A stretch of DNA of 64,000 bases, from positions 22,485 to 86,484 of the forward strand of contig NZ_JBNMJV010000009.1 in the NCBI RefSeq assembly GCF_050874005.1. Direction: 5' to 3'. Position 1 is the first letter of the stretch. Every line of letters begins with the position of its first letter. This document shows, piece after piece, positions 56,795-64,000 of this stretch. A program made the position numbers and the translations under genes. The notes beneath the pieces are model-generated. The model worked only from the letters and a program-made list of their open reading frames with translations, searched no databases and was not told the origin of the DNA. Origin of the DNA: Huintestinicola sp050874005 (lineage in GTDB: Bacteria; Bacillota; Clostridia; Oscillospirales; Ruminococcaceae).

Positions 56795-59034
56795 ATATCA
56801 CCAAAATCAAAATCATCAAGCTCGTCTACAGACTGCTGTTCATCATCTGAAAGCTGCATTGTCACAAACTCCGCCGCAGCTTCCTTTGATATGCCAAGCA
56901 CCTCGCCAATATTTTCCGCAATGTCGGACTTTTCCGCAGGAGAAAAATCGGAAAATGTCCTTCTGAGAGCCACGAGAACGGGCTTGAACTCATCGTCATC
57001 AAGACCTGCCACGAAATTACAAAGCTTTTCCCATACGGAAAGCCTGCTGATAAGTGAGCGTCTGTTTCGTCTTGCAAGCCCCTCAAACCACATTGCCGCT
57101 TCGGCGGGAGAAGTGCCTGCTGAAAGCCGCCTGCTTATCAGCTCGGACAGCTTTTCGGGAGAAATTTTTCCCCGTTCCGTCAGCACCGCACAGGCATATC
57201 CCGACAGCAGCGGATTTGCAAAGTTATTATCCGCAATGTCCGAAAGCAGGGTGATAAATCTGTCAGCATCAAGAAAATCGTGGGCAAGGCAGGCATCGTT
57301 TACGGCAGCAACGGATATAATAAGCTGCTCCGCTCCATTCCTGTCGCACACAGCCGCAGAGGGCATACAGAGACAAAATCTCAGATACAGCTTTTCTATC
57401 AGCGGGTAGATCGGCTCTGTGTCTATTCTTCTGATACTTCCGAAACGGACAATGGCGGACAGAGTACCGATAGTTTTTCCTGTGTCCTCTGCGGAGGAGC
57501 AGTCCGCTGTCTGCTTCTGTATCGCAGAAACGGCGGTGGAAATGCAGTCCGTAAGTCCCCCGTCAAAGGCGTCGGAAAGTATCATCGCCGCTCCGTTTAT
57601 GCTGTCCGCTTCATACAGCCTGAAATTCAGCTCATATTCTGCCGCCTGCTTAACTGTGTCTCCCTTGAGAGAAGCTTCAACTATCTCTATCTCAGCCTCG
57701 GGAGTCCATTGAAGTTTCCACCGCTCTGCCCAGGTGGCATTATCCTGACTTCTGGGCTGAGTCTCCGCAAAGCATATGCCCAGTATCCGCAGACGGTGAA
57801 GAAAGAAGGAGCGGTTAAGGTCAAGAAATGCCGCCTTCTCTGTTTTCACACTCAGATTTTCACGCAGATCAAGCTCAATTTCCTCTGCGGCAGCTTTTCT
57901 GTATTTTTCAAGCTTCAGTTCCTTGAGCTGCCTTGTGAAATCCTCCTGCACCGAGGTGCAGACTGTGCCTTCGGGCAGAGAGCCGATTTTTGTGCCTATC
58001 TCCGTATCGGCACAGGCAAGGGATACTTCTCCGAAGGAGCCGTGACCGATACAGGTGACCGCAGCGTCACGCAGGTCGGTCATATTCGGGTATTTTCCCC
58101 CACGCATAGCCGCAAGAGTATCTGCCAGCCGCTTTGCTTCAATGACCTCGGCTGTAGATGCGGCATAGCCGTTCTCACGCTGATATGAAGCTATCATTGA
58201 AAGATATCTGTCGGAGGAGCTGCCAACAGTGCCGCTCAGCCTGCTGTTCCACAAAAGCTCGAAATATGCAGGCGCCTTGCTTCCTGCGCCGTAGCCCGAA
58301 CGGGAGGACAGTCTGTAGTAGGAATAGGGCATAAGGGTTGCCTTTGCCTTTACGGCGGGAAGCTTTTGGGTAAGCTTTCTGTCATCTGCCGAAAATGGGA
58401 TATCTTTTATCCCTGCGGTATGAAATGCGCCTGTTATAACGCAAATTTTTTCCGAAGGCACCTCCGCTTCACATTCGGATATCACCTTGCGCATATAGCT
58501 TTCACGGAGCCTGTTATGCTCGTCATTTTCGGAAAATTCACGAAGGCTTTTACCGTATTCGGAAACCGCTTCAATGAGATCCTCATAGCTTTCGCACTGC
58601 TCAAAGGTATATTCCCAGAAGGAGTCGTTATCCGTTCCCGAAACCCGCTCCAGCTCGGTATATACGGAAACACGCTGAGGTTTATCCTCTTTCCGTTCTT
58701 CTTTATCTTCGGTATTCTGACGGGACAATATGCAGGTTGAAGGCAGGTCGCAGAACATTACCCGTCTGCCTTTTCTTACCGCCCATCTCATAGCCTGATA
58801 CTCGGGTGAAAATTCAGCAAGAGGCCATAGTACGGTCTTAACTGGCGTATCCTCGGTATATGCAAGTATAGCCGCAGGCATCATCGTTTCATCGCTGCAA
58901 AGCGGTGCAATAAGATGGTCAAGGTCGGAGGGACCTTCTATTAAAACTATCTCGGGGTCGTTTCGGTCAAGAAATTCCCTGACATAATAAGCGCAGGCAG
59001 GCGAAAGATGCCGCACTCCGAAATATGCCGCCAT
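56791..59034 (-). CDS. DUF5682-family protein
   Basis: The 747-residue protein begins MAAYFGVRHLSPACAYYV with the conserved PEIVLIEGPSDLDHL segment of DUF5682. The N-terminal 250 residues resemble ChaN/TraB-like alpha/beta domains (PEIVLIEGP; VCVITGAFHT); the rest is helical and unassigned. The family is known from MoxR/VWA/SWIM loci with no proven function. ATG 59034 has GGGAGAG upstream and overlaps the MoxR stop codon by 1 nt. Confidence 0.82.
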   Translation of the reverse strand: MAAYFGVRHLSPACAYYVREFLDRNDPEIVLIEGPSDLDHLIAPLCSDETMMPAAILAYTEDTPVKTVLWPLAEFSPEYQAMRWAVRKGRRVMFCDLPSTCILSRQNTEDKEERKEDKPQRVSVYTELERVSGTDNDSFWEYTFEQCESYEDLIEAVSEYGKSLREFSENDEHNRLRESYMRKVISECEAEVPSEKICVITGAFHTAGIKDIPFSADDRKLTQKLPAVKAKATLMPYSYYRLSSRSGYGAGSKAPAYFELLWNSRLSGTVGSSSDRYLSMIASYQRENGYAASTAEVIEAKRLADTLAAMRGGKYPNMTDLRDAAVTCIGHGSFGEVSLACADTEIGTKIGSLPEGTVCTSVQEDFTRQLKELKLEKYRKAAAEEIELDLRENLSVKTEKAAFLDLNRSFFLHRLRILGICFAETQPRSQDNATWAERWKLQWTPEAEIEIVEASLKGDTVKQAAEYELNFRLYEADSINGAAMILSDAFDGGLTDCISTAVSAIQKQTADCSSAEDTGKTIGTLSAIVRFGSIRRIDTEPIYPLIEKLYLRFCLCMPSAAVCDRNGAEQLIISVAAVNDACLAHDFLDADRFITLLSDIADNNFANPLLSGYACAVLTERGKISPEKLSELISRRLSAGTSPAEAAMWFEGLARRNRRSLISRLSVWEKLCNFVAGLDDDEFKPVLVALRRTFSDFSPAEKSDIAENIGEVLGISKEAAAEFVTMQLSDDEQQSVDELDDFDFGDI

Positions 59035-60113
59035 TATGAATTTCTCTCCCTGCACTCGGCATAAAGCTTGGCACAGCCGCTTCTTTTTCTCATTACATTT
59101 TCAAGATATTCCGTCCAGACAGCCTTGTCCTTATTGTCGTCCTTGACCACAGCTCCCTGAAGTGCGCCTGCAAGGTCGGAATCGGTGATAACGCCGTTGC
59201 CGAAGCTGCCTGCAAGAGCCATACTGTTTATGAGAAGGGATATGGCTTCGGCGGAGGACAATACTCCCGAGGTGGTTTTAAGCTTTATCTGTCCGTCAAG
59301 GGTCTGCCCGCTTCTCAGCTCACGGAAAATGGTAACGACTCTCTCAACGGCTGTCCTGTCGGGAAGCTTGGCGTTCAGTCCGAAGCTGTCGGCAAGCTGT
59401 GCAACTCTTGTGGAAACTATTTCGATCTCCGTCTCGATATTTGCAGGTGCGGGAAGCACAACGATATTGAAGCGTCTTTTCAGCGCCGAGGACATCTCAT
59501 TTACGCCTTTGTCACGGGTGTTTGCGGTGGCAATGACCGAGAAGCCCTTTTTTGCGGCGACCTCCTCGTTCAGCTCGGGAACGGATATACGCTTTTCGGA
59601 AAGTATGGATATAAGTGCGTCCTGCACCTCCGAGGCACAGCGGGAAATTTCCTCTATACGGGCAATTGTTCCCGTTTCCATTGCGTTATAAACGGGGCTT
59701 TTTACAAGCGCTTCGTGAGAGGGTCCCTTTGCAAGGAGCATTGCATAGTTCCAGGAATATCGTATCTGCTCCTCGGTGGTGCCTGCGGTGCCCTGGATAA
59801 CTCTTGATGAATTGCCGTTTATGGCGGCGGTGAGATGCTCGGAAAGCCAGGATTTTGCGGTTCCCGGCTCGCCTATGAGAAGCAGCGCACGGTCTGTTAC
59901 AAGGGTGGCAATGCATATCTCGACAATGCGCCTGTCGCCCATATATTTGGGTGTGATGACCGTATTTCCCGACTTGCCGCCAATAATGTATGTAAGCACT
60001 GATCTCGGCGACATTCTCCAGCCTGCGGGAACTGGATCTTTCTCGTTTGCAATAAGAGCATCAAGCTCGGTTTTGTAAAGCTCCTCTGCGGGGAGTCTTA
60101 AAATATCTGACAT
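59034..60113 (-). CDS. MoxR-family AAA+ ATPase
   Basis: The 359-residue AAA+ protein has Walker A LIGEPGTAKS near residues 78-87, IEEISR in place of the usual DEINR for Walker B, and sensor 1 VIATANTRD. MoxR ATPases remodel or insert metal into partner proteins together with VWA partners. The lid domain follows to the C-terminus. The change in the Walker B region is worth noting but keeps the catalytic Glu. Confidence 0.9.
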   Translation of the reverse strand: MSDILRLPAEELYKTELDALIANEKDPVPAGWRMSPRSVLTYIIGGKSGNTVITPKYMGDRRIVEICIATLVTDRALLLIGEPGTAKSWLSEHLTAAINGNSSRVIQGTAGTTEEQIRYSWNYAMLLAKGPSHEALVKSPVYNAMETGTIARIEEISRCASEVQDALISILSEKRISVPELNEEVAAKKGFSVIATANTRDKGVNEMSSALKRRFNIVVLPAPANIETEIEIVSTRVAQLADSFGLNAKLPDRTAVERVVTIFRELRSGQTLDGQIKLKTTSGVLSSAEAISLLINSMALAGSFGNGVITDSDLAGALQGAVVKDDNKDKAVWTEYLENVMRKRSGCAKLYAECRERNS

Positions 60114-60119
60114 AACGTT

Positions 60120-61964
60120 TTATCCTTTCATAAGAAAATCTATCTGGCTTTTGATCCCTTTCATAAGATCGTTATGAGTGTTTTTATTAAAATCACCCTT
60201 TGCCGCCGCAACACGGTTTAAAAGCTCTGTAAGCTCGTCTATCTTGTCAGAACAGGACAGAGGCAGCCGATTTATTATTGAACAAGAGGTGGAAGCTCGC
60301 TTTGTAATTAGGGTACTGTAAATATATTCCGAAGCAATACCCCTGCACCTGTCAGCCATACTTTCGGGGCAGTACTTTGCAATAAGGTCAACACAATAGT
60401 AAGAGGGGCATTTATTTGCCATATCAAAAGCAGTTTCAAGTATTGCGGAAACAATGCGTTCCCTGTCATAAGGCGCACAGCCCTTGATAAATTCCAACAG
60501 CGAGGAACAAATATCTTCATAGAATTTTTCATTTATATCGGACAGACTGCACATAACCTCAAGCAGGCTGTCGGGAAAGCTTTCAAACAGAAAAGCCTTG
60601 CCCGCAGGCTCGCTGCCGTTTTCGGCAGGACCGCAGCGATACTCCGTAAAATATGCTTTATGAGCGGAAGAATATCTGATGTCGGCAAGAAGCCTTGTTA
60701 CGGTATAATGCAGCTTTTCAAGGCTGCCCGAAAGAACGGACACAGCATCATCGGGGTCATCTATAAGTTTCATAAAGAAATATGCAGGAACAAAGTCATT
60801 GGGGCATTTCTTATATAGCTCAGATATCAGACAGCGGAATTTTTCCTTGTCCTGATTTTGCATATTTTTTATGAGAGTATCATTAAGAGAAGCATAATAA
60901 TTTTCAGTCAGCTGCTCTCCTGCGCCCCACTTTTTAATGATATCCACCGCTTTAAGATAGCAGTCGCCAATGCCGCTTTTGTTTTTGAAAAGCGAAACAG
61001 TTCTTTCTATGGACAATGCCGACAATAAAATATCCTTATCGCAAGGGATTTGTGCCGTTTCATTCATCTTCGCTCTTACGAGCTCCTCGGCAGTTTGTGA
61101 GGGCGATATGCGTACATGATCCGCATACTTATCAAATTCCCCATTTGCATTTTCAATAATCTTTGCCAGTATTTCCTCAGCCTCGGGCGGATTAAGCTCC
61201 AGTACAGCCATAAGCGCCGCATTTTTCACCTTACCCTTTTCGGTGTTATAAAGCTCAAGAAGGAGCTCGGTATTTGCAGGGTCATGGGACATTGCTTTTA
61301 TTGCGGATATTCTTATATTCTGCGGAGCTTCGGAATTTTTTACAAGGGAAATGTAATAATCATTTTCCTTTGCACCCGCTGCCATATATATGTAATCTAT
61401 CCTTGTGCCCGACGCTTTTTCGTCCGTAATGTCAAGGGCATTTTTCAGCATTGGCACAATAGCTTCGCCCCATTTGTCTAAAACAATTTCGGCAAAGCTG
61501 TCAAGATACACATTGCCTTTTTCCGAGGCTTTAACAAAAGCCGAAAGCACACGCCCGTCCGAAACAAGCCTTATCTCATCATCGGTAAGCTCGTCAAGCT
61601 TAGGACTGCATTTTTCTATTTTCTCACAAAGCCCGGACAAAGCAGAGTGGGTCACGGGAATTATTTTCATATCCGTAGTTATTTCCGACTGCTTCGTTTC
61701 GGAAGAGTCTGCAAAGCTGCCCTGTGTAACAGCCAGAGCGTCCGCAAGGGCAATGCAGTCGGAAAGCACGTCCGCAGGATTATCAGATTTGAAAAGCTTT
61801 CCGCAGTCCGAATAAAGCTTCATAAACGCTTTGTTTGCCTGTGCCAGCGGCTCAAAGGCTTCTATGGCACGCTTTAGTCTGAAATCCTCATTTACAGCAA
61901 AGCAGCCCGATGCCGCAGAGGCGTAGAGCCTTGTTCTCAGCTCATAAAAAGGAGTTATGTTCAT
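60120..61964 (-). CDS. helical-repeat (HEAT-like) protein of MoxR operon
   Basis: The 614-residue protein is almost all helical with HEAT-like repeats, for example around IRISAIKAMSHDPANTELLL and VKNAALMAVLELNPPEAEEI. It probably serves as a scaffold. Homologues accompany MoxR, DUF5682 and VWA genes. Its first residues MNITPFYELRTRLYAS resemble the 47-residue protein encoded just upstream. Confidence 0.75.
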   Translation of the reverse strand: MNITPFYELRTRLYASAASGCFAVNEDFRLKRAIEAFEPLAQANKAFMKLYSDCGKLFKSDNPADVLSDCIALADALAVTQGSFADSSETKQSEITTDMKIIPVTHSALSGLCEKIEKCSPKLDELTDDEIRLVSDGRVLSAFVKASEKGNVYLDSFAEIVLDKWGEAIVPMLKNALDITDEKASGTRIDYIYMAAGAKENDYYISLVKNSEAPQNIRISAIKAMSHDPANTELLLELYNTEKGKVKNAALMAVLELNPPEAEEILAKIIENANGEFDKYADHVRISPSQTAEELVRAKMNETAQIPCDKDILLSALSIERTVSLFKNKSGIGDCYLKAVDIIKKWGAGEQLTENYYASLNDTLIKNMQNQDKEKFRCLISELYKKCPNDFVPAYFFMKLIDDPDDAVSVLSGSLEKLHYTVTRLLADIRYSSAHKAYFTEYRCGPAENGSEPAGKAFLFESFPDSLLEVMCSLSDINEKFYEDICSSLLEFIKGCAPYDRERIVSAILETAFDMANKCPSYYCVDLIAKYCPESMADRCRGIASEYIYSTLITKRASTSCSIINRLPLSCSDKIDELTELLNRVAAAKGDFNKNTHNDLMKGIKSQIDFLMKG

Positions 61965-62104
61965 TTCAATTCCCCCTTCGGTTTATTTTGAAATTGTAAA
62001 ATTAGCTTATATGTGAATTTTCTTGACTCTTCAAGCATTGCTGTGTCTGCCGCCTCAAGTGCATAAAGCCTTTTTCTCAGCTCGTAAAATTTTGTAATAT
62101 CCAT
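61961..62104 (-). CDS. 47-residue N-terminal paralogue of the HEAT-like protein
   Basis: The frame MDITKFYELRKRLYALEAAD to QNKPKGELK (47 residues) starts at ATG 62104 right after the SWIM stop and overlaps the next gene by ATGA. Its first 16 residues match the start of the HEAT-like protein closely. It may be a free N-terminal module or the remnant of a tandem duplication. Confidence 0.6.
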   Translation of the reverse strand: MDITKFYELRKRLYALEAADTAMLEESRKFTYKLILQFQNKPKGELK

Positions 62105-62106
62105 CA

Positions 62107-63540
62107 TCAGCAAAGCCTCAGAATACCCTTTTCGGTTACGATCGAAACGGGACAAATATAAATTCTCTTCTCCTCGGGAATGTAGAAAAGCTCGCCCAGC
62201 AATGCGCCGTTTTCAAGATATCCCCTGCTCGTGACCTTGAGAACATCACAGATGTCGGGATAATTCTCATTTGCTTTGAGAGCAATTGTCTCTCCCCCAA
62301 GCTTCATTATGGGGTGACCGTCCGATACCGCAAATTCAATGCTGTCAAATCTGATAAGCATTGCAACGCTTTGGTCGGAAAGAGTGTTTTTCAGCTCATT
62401 CTTAGCCTTCTTCACAGCCTCGGAAATGCTGTTCTCGGCTTTGCTTATTAACAATGGGTATGTCTCGGGAGCAGCGTCTGTTATTTCTGCGGTTTCCCAT
62501 CTTATCCGCCTGTTCATTCCGCCGGGATAGCGGTAAAGCTCCTTGATAAAATGCATTCCGAAAACGCTGTCCTCGGATTTGATATATTTCTGTGCTTTCA
62601 GCGGACGGATATTTTCAGTCTTTGATATCTCCCCCGTTTGAGTATCAGCCCAGTATGCGGTGTCGATATCAGCCTTGTGCATATCGTCATGAAGAACGGT
62701 AAAGGAAAGCTGGATAATCGCCGCATTTTCCTTGTAAAGCCCGATCTCTTTAAGCTGTGAGAACTTCCACACATTTCCCATTGCCTCGTAAAGTATGCTG
62801 TCCTCGGGAAGAACATCTCCGCTCTCAAGCTTTGACGCTATGTATGCTTTACTCTTTTTTATGGTTGACGAAAGCTTGACGCAAAGAGCCGTAAGCCTGT
62901 CCGTTTCGATGTCATCGGGAATTGAAGAAAGCTTCCGGGCAGCTGAAACTATCTCATTCATTATCGCCTGAGGCTCGGGAAGATAATAGTCCCCCAGCTG
63001 CTTTGCAAGATTTTTGTACTGCTCTGCAGACGCTCTGCTGACCGAGGAAATACCCCTTGTAAGCATATCGGTCACGAACTGCTCAGCAAGCTCCAGACCC
63101 TCTGCCTGTTTTTTAAGCTTTTTCTCGGCGGCAGCCTTGTTCTGCTTGGGAGCCTTTTTCTCATCGGCAGGCATAGCCGCCTTTTCTGCACGCTTTGCAG
63201 CTTTTTCACGTTTCTGTGCAATGTCCTCGGGTATCTCAGAAACTGTGAAAGTCTTTTTTGCCAGCCACTCGAACATCAGCGCAAGACTGTGCTTGCAGGG
63301 AAACTGCCTGCTTGGGCAGGAACAGCGAAAGACCGGAGACTCCCCCGAAAAATCCGCAGAGGTATGATAGGGATTTTTTCCGCTGCCCATACATTCGCCG
63401 AAGATAAGCGTTTCGTCCTCGGTCTTTGAAAGCGCTCTGAAATCCCCCGAAGCGGATATTTTCTTTCCGTTTGACACCGCCGCCGCATTAGGCGAAACCG
63501 AGCGGATAAGTTCTTCCGTTATGATATTTGCCGAAGCCAT
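62107..63540 (-). CDS. SWIM zinc-finger protein of MoxR operon
   Basis: The 477-residue protein has a SWIM finger RCSCPSRQFPCKH (CxCxnCxH) near residues 75-87, a Lys/Ala-rich coiled region (about 105-150) and a long helical C-terminus. SWIM domains bind DNA or proteins. ATG 63540 has GGGAGG at good distance. First gene of the MoxR operon, with a promoter at 63583-63591. Confidence 0.85.
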   Translation of the reverse strand: MASANIITEELIRSVSPNAAAVSNGKKISASGDFRALSKTEDETLIFGECMGSGKNPYHTSADFSGESPVFRCSCPSRQFPCKHSLALMFEWLAKKTFTVSEIPEDIAQKREKAAKRAEKAAMPADEKKAPKQNKAAAEKKLKKQAEGLELAEQFVTDMLTRGISSVSRASAEQYKNLAKQLGDYYLPEPQAIMNEIVSAARKLSSIPDDIETDRLTALCVKLSSTIKKSKAYIASKLESGDVLPEDSILYEAMGNVWKFSQLKEIGLYKENAAIIQLSFTVLHDDMHKADIDTAYWADTQTGEISKTENIRPLKAQKYIKSEDSVFGMHFIKELYRYPGGMNRRIRWETAEITDAAPETYPLLISKAENSISEAVKKAKNELKNTLSDQSVAMLIRFDSIEFAVSDGHPIMKLGGETIALKANENYPDICDVLKVTSRGYLENGALLGELFYIPEEKRIYICPVSIVTEKGILRLC

Positions 63541-63582
63541 TTTTATTCCTCCCAATAATTCATATTCATATCCGTTAAGATA

Positions 63583-63591
63583 ATTATAGCA
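63583..63591 (-). promoter_or_regulatory. extended -10 promoter of the SWIM-MoxR operon
   Basis: Minus-strand TGCTATAAT is an extended -10 element about 43 nt before the SWIM start; the -35 region is weak. Confidence 0.5.
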
Positions 63592-63622
63592 TATTACCTG
63601 TGTAAAAAATCGGACAATAAAA

Positions 63623-63874
63623 TCAAGGCTCATTTATAAGAATATCGGGAAACCGCTCTCCTAAAAAACAAAGCATTTCCGTATCGTCCTGCTTTTCCGC
63701 ATACTTTACCGCCCTGCGGAAATGGAGCCTTAAATATTCCTCATATTGTGTGCGGCTCCTGCCTGTCAGTTTATATCCGCCCGCCAGACGCTTGTATGCA
63801 ATATCAATGAGCATATCCATAGGTATTCCCGTGTCGAGTATCCCTTTATCATAAATATTTACCTGATTCCGCAA
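63623..63874 (-). CDS. hypothetical protein, start uncertain
   Basis: A minus-strand frame of up to 83 residues rich in Tyr, Arg and Leu, helical, of no recognised family. The only early start is a TTG at 63874 without a clear ribosome site; ATG 63820 or 63814 would give a 65-residue or shorter protein. The frame remains open further upstream, so it could also be the end of a longer degraded gene. Confidence 0.4.
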   Translation of the reverse strand: MRNQVNIYDKGILDTGIPMDMLIDIAYKRLAGGYKLTGRSRTQYEEYLRLHFRRAVKYAEKQDDTEMLCFLGERFPDILINEP

Positions 63875-63970
63875 AACTGAACCCGCAACCTCTTCCCAAA
63901 AACCTGAAAATATGGTATAATAGAAGCATAAAGAAAGCTGAAAAACAGCACCCGAAAGGTGAAGAGGAAA

Positions 63971-64000
63971 ATGCGGAAAATAGAGATCATAACAAGTAAT
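63971..64000 (+). CDS. start of a gene running off the window
   Basis: ATG 63971 with GAAGAGGA 2-9 nt upstream opens a frame MRKIEIITSN that continues past the window end. A TATAAT box lies at 63916-63921. The product cannot be told from ten residues. Confidence 0.45.
   Translation, partial: MRKIEIITSN

Overview
The window is a chromosomal segment of a low-to-middle GC Gram-positive bacterium, most likely a gut member of the Oscillospiraceae close to Ruminococcus. This is inferred from the near-consensus sigma-A promoters (TTGACA, 17-nt spacer, TATAAT), the strong GGAGG ribosome sites, the Firmicutes-type housekeeping proteins and the riboswitch type present. No rRNA operon and no CRISPR array was seen. 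One tRNA gene, tRNA-Leu(GAG), is present.

Layout. 1-9.4 kb: an accessory stretch with two AAA-type ATPases, two paralogous HipA-like kinases, a VWA protein, a macrodomain protein, TerD and AIM24 proteins, a HEPN/MNT toxin-antitoxin pair and acylphosphatase. 9.5-16.7 kb: a decayed mobile island with small phage-like genes, a fragment of a second acylphosphatase gene, a truncated IS256-family transposase, the C-terminal part of a DndD/Rad50-like ATPase, a short MobA/MobL relaxase and an intact large serine recombinase. 16.7-22.8 kb: a membrane diguanylate cyclase, then a MATE exporter, a double GNAT protein and an M14 carboxypeptidase. 22.9-30.7 kb: a polyamine operon (speD, speA, speE, speB) continuing into a CLC-type channel, nitroreductase, NUDIX protein and prfB. 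30.8-40.7 kb: glmS, tRNA-Leu, an HD-GYP response regulator, mgtE behind a structured leader, pyruvate kinase, a cyclophilin lipoprotein and two small proteins. 40.7-48.1 kb: a FecR/B-repeat surface protein under a c-di-GMP-I riboswitch, a CHASE2 adenylate cyclase and a GAF-GGDEF cyclase. 48.2-55.5 kb: a sulfur and cysteine operon built around a Family 2A encapsulin. 55.6-63.6 kb: a MoxR/VWA/DUF5682/SWIM operon.

The most notable region is 48.2-55.5 kb. On the minus strand it reads: a cysteine-codon-rich leader peptide, a terminator/antiterminator, a YezD-family protein, a CysM-like synthase, a JAMM peptidase, a CysO-MoeB-rhodanese fusion, an encapsulin shell, a cysteine desulfurase with a long disordered N-terminus, and serine acetyltransferase. 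Together these could make O-acetylserine, activate and load a sulfur carrier, form cysteine through the carrier, release it with the peptidase, and keep desulfurase-derived sulfur inside a protein shell. The leader suggests control by cysteine supply through ribosome stalling.

A second theme is cyclic di-GMP. The window encodes two GGDEF proteins, one HD-GYP phosphodiesterase and one c-di-GMP riboswitch ahead of a surface protein. A third is RNA-level control: distinct folded leaders precede mgtE, prfB and cysE. All structures were found by eye; no folding or database search was run.
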